The notes: generated by a model not told the origin, from the letters alone. Shown: positions 42,349 through 53,006, numbered from the stretch's first letter. The stretch is 64,000 nucleotides of DNA from Dyella lutea (GCF_024158035.1 NZ_JAMZEK010000001.1:1-64000), one strand, 5' to 3'. Program-made: numbers and translations.

Positions 42349-43848
42349 TCAGAACTTGTAGATCGCCGACAGGCTCAGCAGGTTGCCGTAATCGCTGTAG
42401 TTGCCGGAGATCACGTCACCGGTGGAGCTGGTGCTGTCGATGTGCGCGTTGTTCACGAAGATGTGCGCGTACGAGGCGTTGATCTCGAAGTGCTCGCTGG
42501 CCTTGTAGCCCAGGCCCACGGTAGCCAGCTTGCGGGTGGAGTCCGGCACGCGCACGTCGCGCACGGCGTTGTAGGTCGGCGAGGTGTCGACCGCAATGCC
42601 GGCGCGCAGTGTCAGCTTGTCGTTGAGGTAGTAGTCACCGCCGATCGAGGCGTAGATCGAGTTGCGCCAGTTGAACTCCTCGGCAGTGTCCGGCTGCCCG
42701 GGATTGCCGTACTTCACGCGCAGTTCCTTGAACACGTCCCACTTGGTCCAGGCCAGGTCGATGCCGAAGCCGAACTTGTCGGCCTGGTGCCAGTAGCTGC
42801 CGCTGAGCACGGCCGGCGTGGTGAAGTCGGCGGTACCGGTGGTGTTGGCGAACGGCGGCAGGCTGCCGGCCAGCGCCGGGTTCGTCAGCAGCAGCTGGTA
42901 GCCCGGCGTGGTGGTGAAGTTGCCGGTGCCGGTGAGGCGATGGCTGATCTTCGAGCGGTAGTTGACCGCCAGCTTGTCGTTCGGGGTGAGCTTCCAGAAG
43001 CCGCCGACCTGGTAGCCGTAGCCCCAGTCATCGCCCTTGATGCGGGCATAGCCGTCCACGCCCTGCGGGGTCAGCGCGGCGACGCCGGCAGCGGATGCCT
43101 GGCCCTGCTGCACGGCCGCCTGGATCATCGCGGCACCGGTGGCCGGCGGGATCTGGCCGGCGGCGATGCCGGCCTGAATCTGTGCCACGCCCGCAGCCAC
43201 CTGCTGCTGGATGCCCTGCTGCACCTGCAGGCCGATCGCGTTGAAGTTGATCGCGCTGGTCAGCTCGGCCGAGGTGCGCTGCGCGATGGCGCTCACGCCC
43301 AGCGCGAAGGTGTCGGTCAGGTCGTACGAGGCCGACAGCGTGGCGTCGAGCGACTCGAACTTGGACTTGATGCCGTTGTAGCGGCCGATCCAGTCGCGGT
43401 CGTATTCGGTCTGGAAGCCGAACGGCACCGAGAAGCCGGCGCCGAGGTGCAGCTTGTCGTTGACCTTGGTGGCGAAGAAAAGTGCCGGTACCGGCAGCGT
43501 GGTGCCGGCGTCGCCGCCGTTGCCACCGCTGATCGGACGACCCAGCACGTCGTGCGCGCTGCCGCTGAACTTGGCGCTGAAATTGATGGCGGTGACGTCG
43601 GCCTGGAAATAGGTACCGTCCAACTCGCTCATCGCGGCCGGATTGTTCGCCACGACGGAAGCATCGCCGCCGGCGGTAGCGGAACCGGCGTAGGCGCGAC
43701 CCATGCCCTTCGCGCTGTTTTCCTTGAGCTGGAACGCGCTTGCATGGGCGGCGTTCGGGGCCACCAGTGCGCCGGCGATGGCCAGGCTCAGCGCTGCCAG
43801 CGCGAGCGGCCGGGTGGCCACCTGGAAGGGACGGATGGACATCTGCAT
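42349..43848 (-). CDS. FadL-family outer membrane long-chain fatty acid/hydrocarbon channel
   Basis: A 499-residue beta-barrel with a signal peptide ending PNAAHASAF. The mature start, FQLKENSAKGMGRAYAGSA, and the conserved NNPAAMS motif are FadL hallmarks; FadL carries hydrophobic molecules laterally through its wall. An unusual Ala/Gln-rich insertion (residues about 215-275, for example QVQQGIQQQVAAGVAQIQAG) looks like an extended helical loop. The barrel ends in Phe (SLSAIYKF). AGGAG lies eight bases upstream of the chosen ATG. It converges on the aldehyde dehydrogenase gene. Substrate could be fatty acids, alkanes or aromatics. Confidence 0.9.
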   Translation of the reverse strand: MQMSIRPFQVATRPLALAALSLAIAGALVAPNAAHASAFQLKENSAKGMGRAYAGSATAGGDASVVANNPAAMSELDGTYFQADVTAINFSAKFSGSAHDVLGRPISGGNGGDAGTTLPVPALFFATKVNDKLHLGAGFSVPFGFQTEYDRDWIGRYNGIKSKFESLDATLSASYDLTDTFALGVSAIAQRTSAELTSAINFNAIGLQVQQGIQQQVAAGVAQIQAGIAAGQIPPATGAAMIQAAVQQGQASAAGVAALTPQGVDGYARIKGDDWGYGYQVGGFWKLTPNDKLAVNYRSKISHRLTGTGNFTTTPGYQLLLTNPALAGSLPPFANTTGTADFTTPAVLSGSYWHQADKFGFGIDLAWTKWDVFKELRVKYGNPGQPDTAEEFNWRNSIYASIGGDYYLNDKLTLRAGIAVDTSPTYNAVRDVRVPDSTRKLATVGLGYKASEHFEINASYAHIFVNNAHIDSTSSTGDVISGNYSDYGNLLSLSAIYKF

Positions 43849-44113
43849 CGGTTGCTCCTGCTGTTCGTGGATGCGTCTCGGGACGAGTAGCGGGAACCCC
43901 TTCGCGTTGTTATTTTCATACGCGCGTTTGATGTCCCCGCGCGGCACTGTGCCGACTGCTTGCCGGGCATTGCAAGTGCGGTTGCAGCAAAACCTCCCGG
44001 TCGATGCCCGGTCTGCCGCGACCGCGCCGTTCGGGGCGCCCGAGGGGGGACTGCTAAGCTTGCCGGGCCGCTGCAGCGGTTTTCCTTAGCCTGTCCGCAC
44101 GACGGTGATCGCC

Positions 44114-44404
44114 ATGCATTGCTACGTCTACGCCAGTCTGCGCAAGGCAGACAGTTATCTCTGGCTGGCCCGCCGGGACGCCTTCGATCTGCTTCCCGCC
44201 GACCTGGCCGCGCTGCTCGGCCAGTTGCGCTTTGCGCTCGAAGTCGACCTGGACGAGCACCGGCGCCTGCCCCTGGAAGACGCGCGGCATGTGCTGGCCA
44301 ACCTGCGCGAGCGCGGCTGGCACCTGCAGCTGCCGCCGACCGACGGCCTCGCCGGCCACCAGCCGGACTACCACCGCGGTCCGCGTGGCGACTCCACGCA
44401 CTGA
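44114..44404 (+). CDS. YcgL domain protein
   Basis: A 96-residue cytoplasmic protein starting MHCYVYASLRKADSYLWLAR and containing FALEVDLDEHRRLPLEDAR and GWHLQLPP, the signature of the YcgL family found throughout Gammaproteobacteria. Its molecular function is unknown. The tail (HQPDYHRGPRGDSTH) is variable. An in-frame GTG three codons upstream is an alternative start. It stands alone between the FadL gene and the ankyrin gene. Confidence 0.9.
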   Translation: MHCYVYASLRKADSYLWLARRDAFDLLPADLAALLGQLRFALEVDLDEHRRLPLEDARHVLANLRERGWHLQLPPTDGLAGHQPDYHRGPRGDSTH

Positions 44405-44474
44405 GCCCACCGCGACCGGTTTCCGTTAACACCGGGTTACCGCCGTTTCCTTCTCCGGTTTCTATACTCGCCCG

Positions 44475-47400
44475 ATGACTCCTCCCAAGCTGCGGCGCCG
44501 GCCGCCACCCCTCCTGCAGGCTCTGGCCTGGTTCGTTCCCGGATGGATTGCCGTGGCGATCGCCGCGGCCACGACCCACCCGCTGGTGCTGATTCCCCTG
44601 CTGGCCGCCAACGCGCTGACCATGGCGGCGGTATGCCACGCCATCGGCTTCGACCCGGAGCCGCGTTTCGGGCGCACCGCGCTGCGTCGTGGCGCCGCGT
44701 ACCTGGTGATGTTCAGCACCTACGTCGCGCTGGTTTTCCTGCTGGTCGCCTGGCCGATGCTGAGGTTGACTCAGGCGCCGAGCCTGAGCGCTGCGCTGCT
44801 GCTGGCGGCGGCGCTGGTGATCGCACTGAGCCTGCTATGGCGTCTGTGGCCGGCGTTCGGCCTGGTGTTCGTGTGGGACGATGCCTACCCGCCGCAGAGC
44901 GATGGTTCGTGGATCTTCACCGCCACCGCGCGGAGCATCGCGTTCGGCCGGCACCTGTCGCGCGAGGAGCGTTTCTTCTCGCATTTCCTGCCGGCCGCGC
45001 TTTCGTTGCTGGCGCTGGCGTTCCTGGCCCTCGCACTGACCGGCCTGTACGGCGTGCTGCCGCCGGAGCTGCGTACCGCCGCGATGGTTCTTTATGGCCT
45101 GGTGCTGCTGCCGCTGGGTTGCCTGGTGATCGCCAACCGTACGCTGCGCGCCCTGCTGTGCGAGCGCCACCGCCCGCGCATGGCGGCAGGAGCCGATCTG
45201 GACCGTCCCTCGCCGGTGAAGCGGACGCCGGTCGCGCCGCTGACCGAGGCCGAACGCACCGCCGGCAGCCCCGAGCAGTCCGCCGCACTCTTGGCTGCGA
45301 TCCGCGACGGCGACATCGAGCGCGCACTGACGCTGGTGGAAAACGGCGCCGACCCTAACACCACCCCGGCCCCGGACGATCGCGACCAGCGCCCGGCGCT
45401 GTTGCTTGCCGCGCTGCTGCCCGACATCCGCCTGCTGCGCGCACTGATCTCGCGGGGCGCCGACGTGAACCGGGCACAGGGCGGACTTACCGCGCTGCTG
45501 GCGGCCACCCGCGACAGCCTGTCCGGACGCGCCGAGGCGGTCATGACGCTGATCTCCAACGGCGCCGACCCGACCGTCAGCGACGTCGACGGCAACACCC
45601 CGCTGCACGGCGCCGTGCTCAGCGAAGAGCCGATCGTGGCGGCGATGCTGCTGGATGCCGGCGCGGACCTCAACGCGCCGAACCACGCCCGCCTCACGCC
45701 ACTGGCTGCCGCCTGCCGTGCCGCCAACTGGACGCTGGCGCGGTTCCTGCTCGAACGCGGTGCGAGGACCCAGTTGCCCGACAGCGAGCCCGCGCTGGTT
45801 GCCGCGGCCGCCATCGCCGACGACGACCCGGCCGGCGTGCGCCTGCTGCTCAAGCAGCGGGCAGGCGTCAATGCCACCGATGTCCGCGGCAGGACCGCGC
45901 TGATGGTCGCCGCGGCCGAGGGTCACGAGGAGATCGCTCGCGCCCTGCGCGCCGCCGGCGCGGAGGTCGATCTGGCCGACCGCAACGGCAGCACCGCCCT
46001 GATGGAAGCCGCCCGCGCCGGCGCGGTGGGCATCGTCCAGTTGCTGGCGCAGGCCGGGGCCGATGCCTCGCTGCGCGACCAGCACAGTCGCGACGCACTG
46101 ACCCTGGCCTGCCAGTCGCCGCGTGCCCACGCGGACACCGTGCGGGCACTGCTTGCCCTGGGTGCAGATGCCAAGTCCACCGGCGCCGATGGCCACAGCG
46201 CGCTGGACCACGCCGCCGCCGCCGGGCGCTGGGACCTGGTCGCACTGCTCGACCCCGATACTCCGCTGCCGGCCAGCCTCAGTGCCGAGACGCTCGCCGC
46301 CGGCGAGGACACCCCGGGCCATCTGCTCGATGCGCTGCGCTTCGGCCATTGGGCCGTGGTCTCCAGCTTCGTCCAGCGCGTGCGCGAGTGGCCGGAATCG
46401 GAACTGGCGCGGTTGTACCAGGAGCTCGCCGAGCCGGGCCTGGGCGGTGCACGTCGCTGGCTGCTCGAGCACGGCCTGTCCGCCGAGGCGCGCATGGCCG
46501 GCGAAGAGGACAGCCGCGGCCCGCGCCTGTTCGACGCGCTGCTCGAACGGCTGCCCTCCTCGGCCGAGGCCATCGAGGACCTGCTGCTTGCTGGCGCCAC
46601 CCCTGCCGGCGCTGGCCTGCTGGGCGTGGCGCTGGCCCACCTGGACGGCGACGCCCAGGCGCTCGGCCTGCCGCTGGCAATGCTCGAGCGCGGCGCCGAT
46701 CCGTTCGGTCCGGACGCCCTCCAGCGCACCCCGCTGCACCTCGCGGCGGCGGCGGGACATCTGGCCATGACCGAGGCGCTGCTGGCTCGCGGCTGCGATC
46801 CGAACGCCCGGGATGCACACGGCCGCACGCCGCTGTTCGATGCACTGGCTGCGGGCGCCCGGGCGCTACCGGTGGTGAAGTCGCTGGTCGCACACGGCGC
46901 CGACCCCGAGGCCAGCGACGCCCGCGGCGAGACGCCGCTGGGCCTGTCGATGGAGCACTCCGAACTCAAACATTGGCTGGACTGGGGTCACTGGCCACTG
47001 CCGCGCCGTGCGCTGCGCGACAGCGACCTGCCGGCGGCGGCTGCAGCCGGTGCGGCGCAGGCGGTGGAACGACTGCTCGAGCTGGGCACGCCGGTGAACA
47101 GTCGCGACGCGCAGGGAGCCAGCGCCCTGCTGCACGCCTGCGGTGCCGGTCATCGCGACGTCGCCGCGCGGCTGCTCGACGCCGGCGCCGATGCCTCATC
47201 GACCGCACAGAACGGGATGACCGCGCTCGGCGCGGCCGTGGCGGCCCGACGCGAACCGCTGGTGTCGCTGTTGCTCGAACGCGGCGTCACCGTCGACCAG
47301 CGCCTGCCCGGCGAGAGCACCGCACTGATGGTCGCTGCGGCGATGGGTTACCCCGAACTGGTCGAACGACTGCTCGATGGCGAAGCCGATGTGCATGCGG

Positions 47401-47897
47401 TCGATGCCCGCGGCCGCAGTGCGCTGCACGCGGCGGCGCAGTTCGGCTTCGAGAGCCAGGACAGCCTGCGCGCACGCCGGCTGTTCGACGTGCTGCTCAA
47501 GCGCGGCGCCGACGTCAACCGCGCCGACCTCGAAGGCAAGACCCCGCTGCTGATGCTGCTCGGTGCCCAGCTGCGCCCGGGCAGCGAGTGCGACGCCACC
47601 CACATCGGTGCGCTGCTGCCGGTGTTGCTGGACGTCGGCGCACGGCTCGAACACGCCGACCAGCGTGGCGTGACGGCGCTGCATGCCTGCGCCATGCACG
47701 CCCTGCTGCCCGCTGCCCGCGTTCTGCTGGCCCGCGGGGCCGACCGCAACGCCGCCGACGGCTTCGGCCGCACCGCCGCCGACGTGGCCCGGCACCTGGG
47801 CTATGTGGACATCGCCCACGAGCTGGCCGCCCGCGGCGCGTCGATCGTTCCCAGCGTGCGCCAGACACTGCGCCAGCCGGCCCAGCCGGCGGAATGA
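44475..47897 (+). CDS. Large membrane-anchored ankyrin-repeat protein
   Basis: A 1140-residue protein. The first 225 residues hold about six hydrophobic helices (for example LLVLIPLLAANALTMAAV-like and LSAALLLAAALVIALSLLW segments). After a linker, ankyrin repeats run from about residue 265 to the C-terminus, with typical units such as GNTPLHGAVLSEEPIVAAML, GRTALMVAAAEGHEEIARAL, QRTPLHLAAAAGHLAMTEAL and GKTPLLMLL. Some 18-20 repeats can be recognised, the central part (about 600-730) being diverged. It probably mediates protein-protein contacts at the inner membrane; no enzymatic domain is visible. Many bacterial homologues are unassigned. The ATG start follows a short leader with no partner gene in the same direction. 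Confidence 0.85.
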   Translation: MTPPKLRRRPPPLLQALAWFVPGWIAVAIAAATTHPLVLIPLLAANALTMAAVCHAIGFDPEPRFGRTALRRGAAYLVMFSTYVALVFLLVAWPMLRLTQAPSLSAALLLAAALVIALSLLWRLWPAFGLVFVWDDAYPPQSDGSWIFTATARSIAFGRHLSREERFFSHFLPAALSLLALAFLALALTGLYGVLPPELRTAAMVLYGLVLLPLGCLVIANRTLRALLCERHRPRMAAGADLDRPSPVKRTPVAPLTEAERTAGSPEQSAALLAAIRDGDIERALTLVENGADPNTTPAPDDRDQRPALLLAALLPDIRLLRALISRGADVNRAQGGLTALLAATRDSLSGRAEAVMTLISNGADPTVSDVDGNTPLHGAVLSEEPIVAAMLLDAGADLNAPNHARLTPLAAACRAANWTLARFLLERGARTQLPDSEPALVAAAAIADDDPAGVRLLLKQRAGVNATDVRGRTALMVAAAEGHEEIARALRAAGAEVDLADRNGSTALMEAARAGAVGIVQLLAQAGADASLRDQHSRDALTLACQSPRAHADTVRALLALGADAKSTGADGHSALDHAAAAGRWDLVALLDPDTPLPASLSAETLAAGEDTPGHLLDALRFGHWAVVSSFVQRVREWPESELARLYQELAEPGLGGARRWLLEHGLSAEARMAGEEDSRGPRLFDALLERLPSSAEAIEDLLLAGATPAGAGLLGVALAHLDGDAQALGLPLAMLERGADPFGPDALQRTPLHLAAAAGHLAMTEALLARGCDPNARDAHGRTPLFDALAAGARALPVVKSLVAHGADPEASDARGETPLGLSMEHSELKHWLDWGHWPLPRRALRDSDLPAAAAAGAAQAVERLLELGTPVNSRDAQGASALLHACGAGHRDVAARLLDAGADASSTAQNGMTALGAAVAARREPLVSLLLERGVTVDQRLPGESTALMVAAAMGYPELVERLLDGEADVHAVDARGRSALHAAAQFGFESQDSLRARRLFDVLLKRGADVNRADLEGKTPLLMLLGAQLRPGSECDATHIGALLPVLLDVGARLEHADQRGVTALHACAMHALLPAARVLLARGADRNAADGFGRTAADVARHLGYVDIAHELAARGASIVPSVRQTLRQPAQPAE

Positions 47898-47901
47898 AAC
47901 A

Positions 47902-47927
47902 GGCCCGGAGCCCGGCGGCTCCGGGCC
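47902..47927. terminator. Hairpin between convergent genes
   Basis: GGCCCGGAGCC pairs perfectly with GGCTCCGGGCC (eleven base pairs) around a CGGC loop. It lies four bases after the ankyrin gene stop and six before the stop of the antiporter gene. No T run; likely serves both. Confidence 0.65.
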
Positions 47928-47933
47928 ACCCGG

Positions 47934-49772
47934 CTAGTCGGGATCGACCGCCCCGACCGGCGCGGAGGTGCTTCGACGCTCTTCCTCGGCCTCGGGCGAC
48001 ATGTCGGCATCGAGCAGTTTCTGCAGGTCGTTCAGTGCCTCCAGCGATGTCTGCACCAGCCGGGTCTCGTCGTCGTAGACCAGGTACTGCGCCTTGAGCA
48101 GTTTTTCGTCGTGGCGGCGGAAGCGCTCGACCCGGTCGACCGCCTGCGCGGCGGGCATGCCCAGCGCCTCGAGCGTCTTGCGGGTCATCTTCAGGCTGGA
48201 ATGGAAGGTCTCGCGTACTGGCTCGTCCACGCCCAGGTCCATCAGCCGGAAGGCGTGCTGGCGGTTGCGCGCGCGGGCGACCAGCTTGAGGTGCGGGAAC
48301 TGCCGGCGCACCAGCCGTGCGATGCGCAGGTTGGCCTGTGGATCGTCGGTGGCCAGCACGAATACCTCGGCCTTGTCCGCCTGCGCCGCACGCAGCAGGT
48401 CCGGCCGTGCCGGGTCGCCGAAGAACAGCGAGGTGTTGGAGAAGCGACGCAGGGTGTCCATCTGCTCCACCGAGGATTCCAGCGCCACGAACGGAATGTT
48501 CTGCGCGCGCAGCATGCGGCCGACGATCTGCCCCATGCGCCCGAAGCCGGCGATGATGACGCGCGGCGGCGCGTCCGGCGTAATCGCGTCGTACTCGCGC
48601 TCGGGCGCCCGCGCCTTCACGTTCAGCAGCTTGGCCGCGGCGACCACCAGCAGCGGCGTGAGCGCCATCGACAGGGTGATCGCCAGCACCAGCACGCCAT
48701 GCAGACCCGGCTCCAGCAGGTGGCGATCACCAGCCTGCTTGAGCACCACGAAGGCGAACTCGCCGCCGCAGGCCAGCAGCACCGCCAGTCGCAGGGCGTC
48801 GGCGCCGTCCAGCCCGCCCAGTGTGCGCCCCAGCGGCCACAGCAGCGCCCCCTTCATCAACAGGAGTACCGCCACCAGGCCGAGCACCAGCCACGGTTGG
48901 TGGAGCAGTTGCCCCAGGTCCATCGACATGCCCACGCTGATGAAGAACAAGCCCAGCAGCAGGCCCTTGAACGGCTCGATGTGCGATTCGAGCTCGTGGC
49001 GGTACTCCGAATCGGCCAGCAGCACGCCGGCCAGGAACGCGCCCAGGGTGGACGACACGCCGACCCGTTCCATCAGCCACGCCGTGCCCATCACCACCAG
49101 CAGCGCCGTGGCGGTGGACACTTCGATCGCGTTGGCCTTGGCGACGAAACGGAACACCGGGCGCAGCAGGTAGCGCCCCCCCACCATCACCACCACGATG
49201 ATGCCGACGGTGCGCGCGATGCCGGCCAGGTCCACGCCGTGCCGCGCGGAGGAGCTGGCCAGCAGCGGCACCATCGCGATCAGCGGGATCGCCGCCAGGT
49301 CCTGGAACAGCAGGATCGAGAACGCCTGGCGGCCGTAGGCCGAACCGGCCTCCTTGCGCTCGGCGAGGATCTGCAGGCCGAACGCGGTGGAGGACAGCGC
49401 CAGGCTGCCGCCGACCACCACGGCCACCTTGCCGGTGAGCCCGCCGAGCACGTACCCGACGCCGCCGATCACCAGCGCGCTGGCGATCACCTGCAACGCG
49501 CCGGTGCCGAACACCGAGCGGCGCATCACCCACAGACGCTGCGGCGATAGTTCCAGGCCGATCACGAACAGCATCAGCACCACGCCGAATTCGGAGATCG
49601 TGGCCACGCCGTCGGTGTCGCGCACCAGCCCCAGCACCTGCGGCCCGATCACCACGCCCGCTCCCAGGTAGCCGAGCACGGCGCCGAGGCGGAAGCGCTT
49701 GGTCAGCGGTACGGCGATCACCGTGGCCAGCAGGAACACCAGCGCGGTCTCGAGATAGTGCGGACTGTGCAA
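47934..49772 (-). CDS. Kef-type monovalent cation:proton antiporter with RCK domain
   Basis: A 612-residue CPA2-family transporter starting LHSPHYLETALVFLLATVIAV from a TTG codon, with GAGGAG nine bases upstream. About twelve helices (GLELSPQRLW, ALSSTAFGLQIL, GVLLADSEYRHELESHIEPF) are followed by an RCK/TrkA-N Rossmann domain (VIIAGFGRMGQIVGRML) and a short acidic tail. It is like KefB/KefC, which release K+ under glutathione-adduct control. The KefC-type HALESDIE regulatory loop is here HELESHIEP. No kefF/kefG-like ancillary gene is adjacent. K+ is the likely ion but this is inferred. Confidence 0.9.
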   Translation of the reverse strand: MHSPHYLETALVFLLATVIAVPLTKRFRLGAVLGYLGAGVVIGPQVLGLVRDTDGVATISEFGVVLMLFVIGLELSPQRLWVMRRSVFGTGALQVIASALVIGGVGYVLGGLTGKVAVVVGGSLALSSTAFGLQILAERKEAGSAYGRQAFSILLFQDLAAIPLIAMVPLLASSSARHGVDLAGIARTVGIIVVVMVGGRYLLRPVFRFVAKANAIEVSTATALLVVMGTAWLMERVGVSSTLGAFLAGVLLADSEYRHELESHIEPFKGLLLGLFFISVGMSMDLGQLLHQPWLVLGLVAVLLLMKGALLWPLGRTLGGLDGADALRLAVLLACGGEFAFVVLKQAGDRHLLEPGLHGVLVLAITLSMALTPLLVVAAAKLLNVKARAPEREYDAITPDAPPRVIIAGFGRMGQIVGRMLRAQNIPFVALESSVEQMDTLRRFSNTSLFFGDPARPDLLRAAQADKAEVFVLATDDPQANLRIARLVRRQFPHLKLVARARNRQHAFRLMDLGVDEPVRETFHSSLKMTRKTLEALGMPAAQAVDRVERFRRHDEKLLKAQYLVYDDETRLVQTSLEALNDLQKLLDADMSPEAEEERRSTSAPVGAVDPD

Positions 49773-49871
49773 GCGGAAGTGCTCCTCGGCAGGTCGCCGG
49801 ATTATGTCACGCGTCCGCGGCGGCTCCGTGACCGCGACCAACACCACCGCAAGTGTGGAATCATCACGGGC

Positions 49872-50648
49872 ATGAACGCTGCCGCACGCCTCCTGCTCGC
49901 CGCCTGCCTGGTCCTGACTGCCTGCGCCTGTGACGCCGCCGTCCCGGTCTACGGCTACAAGGTGGTGCACACCTATCCGCACGATCGGCAGGCCTTCACC
50001 GAAGGCCTGTTCTACCGTGACGGCTTTCTCTACGAGAGCACCGGCATGATCGGCGCCTCGTCGATCCGCAAGGTCGAGCTCGCCACCGGACACGTGCTGC
50101 AGCAGCGCGACCTGGCGCCACCGGACTACGGTGAGGGCATCGTCGCCTGGCGCGACAAGCTGGTCGAGCTGACCTGGCAATCGCACAAGGGCTACACCTA
50201 CGAACTGGACAGCTTCCGTCCCACCGGCAGCTTCCACTACCCGGGCGAGGGCTGGGCGCTGACCGCCGACAGCCGGCACATCTACATGAGCGACGGCACG
50301 CCGTTCCTGCGCGTGCTCGACCCGGAGACCCTCGACCAGGTGGCCTCGATCATGGTCACCGCCGACGGCACGCCGGTGAAGAACCTCAACGAGCTGGAAT
50401 GGGTGAAGGGGCAGATCTACGCCAACGTGTGGCTGACCTCGCGCATCGCGCGGATCGATCCGGTCAGCGGTCACGTGGTCGGCTGGATCGACCTGGCCGG
50501 CCTCGGCCCGAAACCGGACCAGATGATCGACCCGGCCAACGATGTGCTCAACGGCATCGCCTACGACGCGAAGGGCGACCGGCTGTTCGTCACCGGCAAG
50601 CAGTGGCCGAAGATCTACGAGATCCGGCTGACCGGCCCGAAGCGCTGA
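49872..50648 (+). CDS. Glutaminyl-peptide cyclotransferase (exported)
   Basis: A 258-residue exported beta-propeller enzyme of the PF05096 family that cyclises N-terminal Gln to pyroglutamate. A signal peptide (MNAAARLLLAACLVLTACACD) with a possible lipobox is followed by VVHTYPHDRQAFTEGLFY, YESTGMIGASSIRKVEL, GEGWALTADSRHIYMSDGT, LNELEWVKGQIYANVW and NVLNGIAYD-like repeats. These match plant-type/bacterial QCs. The chosen ATG gives the signal peptide; the frame is open upstream but without any start motif. It is divergent from the antiporter gene with 99 bases between. Confidence 0.9.
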   Translation: MNAAARLLLAACLVLTACACDAAVPVYGYKVVHTYPHDRQAFTEGLFYRDGFLYESTGMIGASSIRKVELATGHVLQQRDLAPPDYGEGIVAWRDKLVELTWQSHKGYTYELDSFRPTGSFHYPGEGWALTADSRHIYMSDGTPFLRVLDPETLDQVASIMVTADGTPVKNLNELEWVKGQIYANVWLTSRIARIDPVSGHVVGWIDLAGLGPKPDQMIDPANDVLNGIAYDAKGDRLFVTGKQWPKIYEIRLTGPKR

Positions 50649-50690
50649 GCCTGCAGGCCGCCGGCGACGACGCGGGCTTTCCGGTGCGCC

Positions 50691-51770
<1,080 letters not shown>

Positions 51771-53006
51771 TCACTCGTCGCGGATCGCGGCGATCGGATC
51801 CAGCGCCGCCGCCTGGCGCGCCGGATAGATGCTGAAGGCCAAGCCGATCAGCACGCAGGCCACCGCCGAAGCCAGCACCCCGACCGGCTGCCAGGCCACC
51901 TTCCAGCCGGCGAACAAGGCGATGGCGTAAGCCAGCAGGGCGCCGAACACCAGGCCAATCACGGCGCCAGAGGTGCAGATCACCACCGCTTCGCGCAGGA
52001 AGCGCTTGACGATGTCGCCACGCCGCGCGCCGATCGCGCGCAGCAGGCCGATCTCGCGCCGGCGCTCGAGCACGTTCGCCAGCATGATGTTCATGATGCC
52101 GATGCCGCCGACCAGCAAGCTGACGCCGGCGATCGAGCCCATCACGATCGAGAAGATGCGCTGGGTCTTCTGGTTCTGCCGGTACAGCTGCTGCGGCACG
52201 ATCATGCGGTAGTCGGCGGCACCGGCGTGCCGCTGGTCGAGCACCTGGGTGAGCACGCGCGCACCGGCCGCCAGCGTGTCCGGATCCTTCAGCTGCAGCA
52301 GGAAGCGGTCGACCGGGTCCTCCATCGGCTGGAACCGGAAACGGGCGTGCGCGCTCTGCAGCGGCACGAACACGCGGTTGGCATCCGCTCCCAGCGAAAC
52401 GCCCTCGAACTTGTCCTGGCCGAGATCCCGGTCGGCCAGCACGCCGACCACGCGCAACCACACCTGGTTGACCTTGACCAGCCGACCCAGCGCCTTGCCG
52501 TCGGGAAACAGGTCGTGCGCGGCCTGCGCCCCGAGCACGGCGACGGCGGCGAGCGAATCGTTGTCGCGGGTATCAAGTGCGCGCCCCTGAGCCAGGCGCA
52601 GCGCCGCCAGGCGGAAATAGTCCGGCGTGATGCCGCTGACTTCGGCCGTGCTCTGGCCGTCGTCGCTGAACACGGCCCAGCGATGCACCCGCTTTTCGGC
52701 GGCGTAGCGTTCCGCGCCGGGTACCACCAGCAGCGCGGCGCGGGCGTCGGCTTCGCTGAGGCCAAGGCTGCGTGCGCGGATCTCCTTGAGGCTGTCCTGG
52801 TCCTGCGGCTTGGCCTCGATGATCAGGTTGTGCAGGCCGAGACTCTCCACCAGCTTCAGGGCCTCGCGCCGGCTGCCCTCGCCCACGCCCTGCATGGCGA
52901 CGATGGCGGCGACGCCGAAGATCATGCCGAGCAGGGTCAGCAGTGTGCGCAGCTTGCGCCGCGCCAGGGCGTCGACGGCCTCGCGCCAGGCGGGTGACAG
53001 CATCAT
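51771..53006 (-). CDS. MacB-like ABC transporter permease
   Basis: A 411-residue inner membrane permease of the FtsX/MacB type, with a first helix (KLRTLLTLLGMIFGVAAIVAM), a periplasmic domain of about 230 residues, and three C-terminal helices (IAGVSLLVGGIGIMNIMLAN, AVVICTSGAVIGLVFGALLAY, VGVLASAVACVLIGLAFSIY). The typical ERRREIGLLRAIGARRGDI loop contacts the ATPase. It lacks its own ATPase domain; the ATPase is a separate gene in the same operon. Its start overlaps the adaptor stop by four bases. Substrate unknown; macrolides, lipids, peptides or polypeptides are possible. Confidence 0.9.
   Translation of the reverse strand: MMLSPAWREAVDALARRKLRTLLTLLGMIFGVAAIVAMQGVGEGSRREALKLVESLGLHNLIIEAKPQDQDSLKEIRARSLGLSEADARAALLVVPGAERYAAEKRVHRWAVFSDDGQSTAEVSGITPDYFRLAALRLAQGRALDTRDNDSLAAVAVLGAQAAHDLFPDGKALGRLVKVNQVWLRVVGVLADRDLGQDKFEGVSLGADANRVFVPLQSAHARFRFQPMEDPVDRFLLQLKDPDTLAAGARVLTQVLDQRHAGAADYRMIVPQQLYRQNQKTQRIFSIVMGSIAGVSLLVGGIGIMNIMLANVLERRREIGLLRAIGARRGDIVKRFLREAVVICTSGAVIGLVFGALLAYAIALFAGWKVAWQPVGVLASAVACVLIGLAFSIYPARQAAALDPIAAIRDE

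Noticed and set aside
43849-44113. Possible small gene between the FadL and YcgL genes
   Set aside because: Short frames here lack ribosome binding sites and recognisable composition; treated as promoter space.
44835-46820. 661-codon minus-strand frame inside the ankyrin gene
   Set aside because: Mirror of the ankyrin repeat periodicity; no start or domain support.
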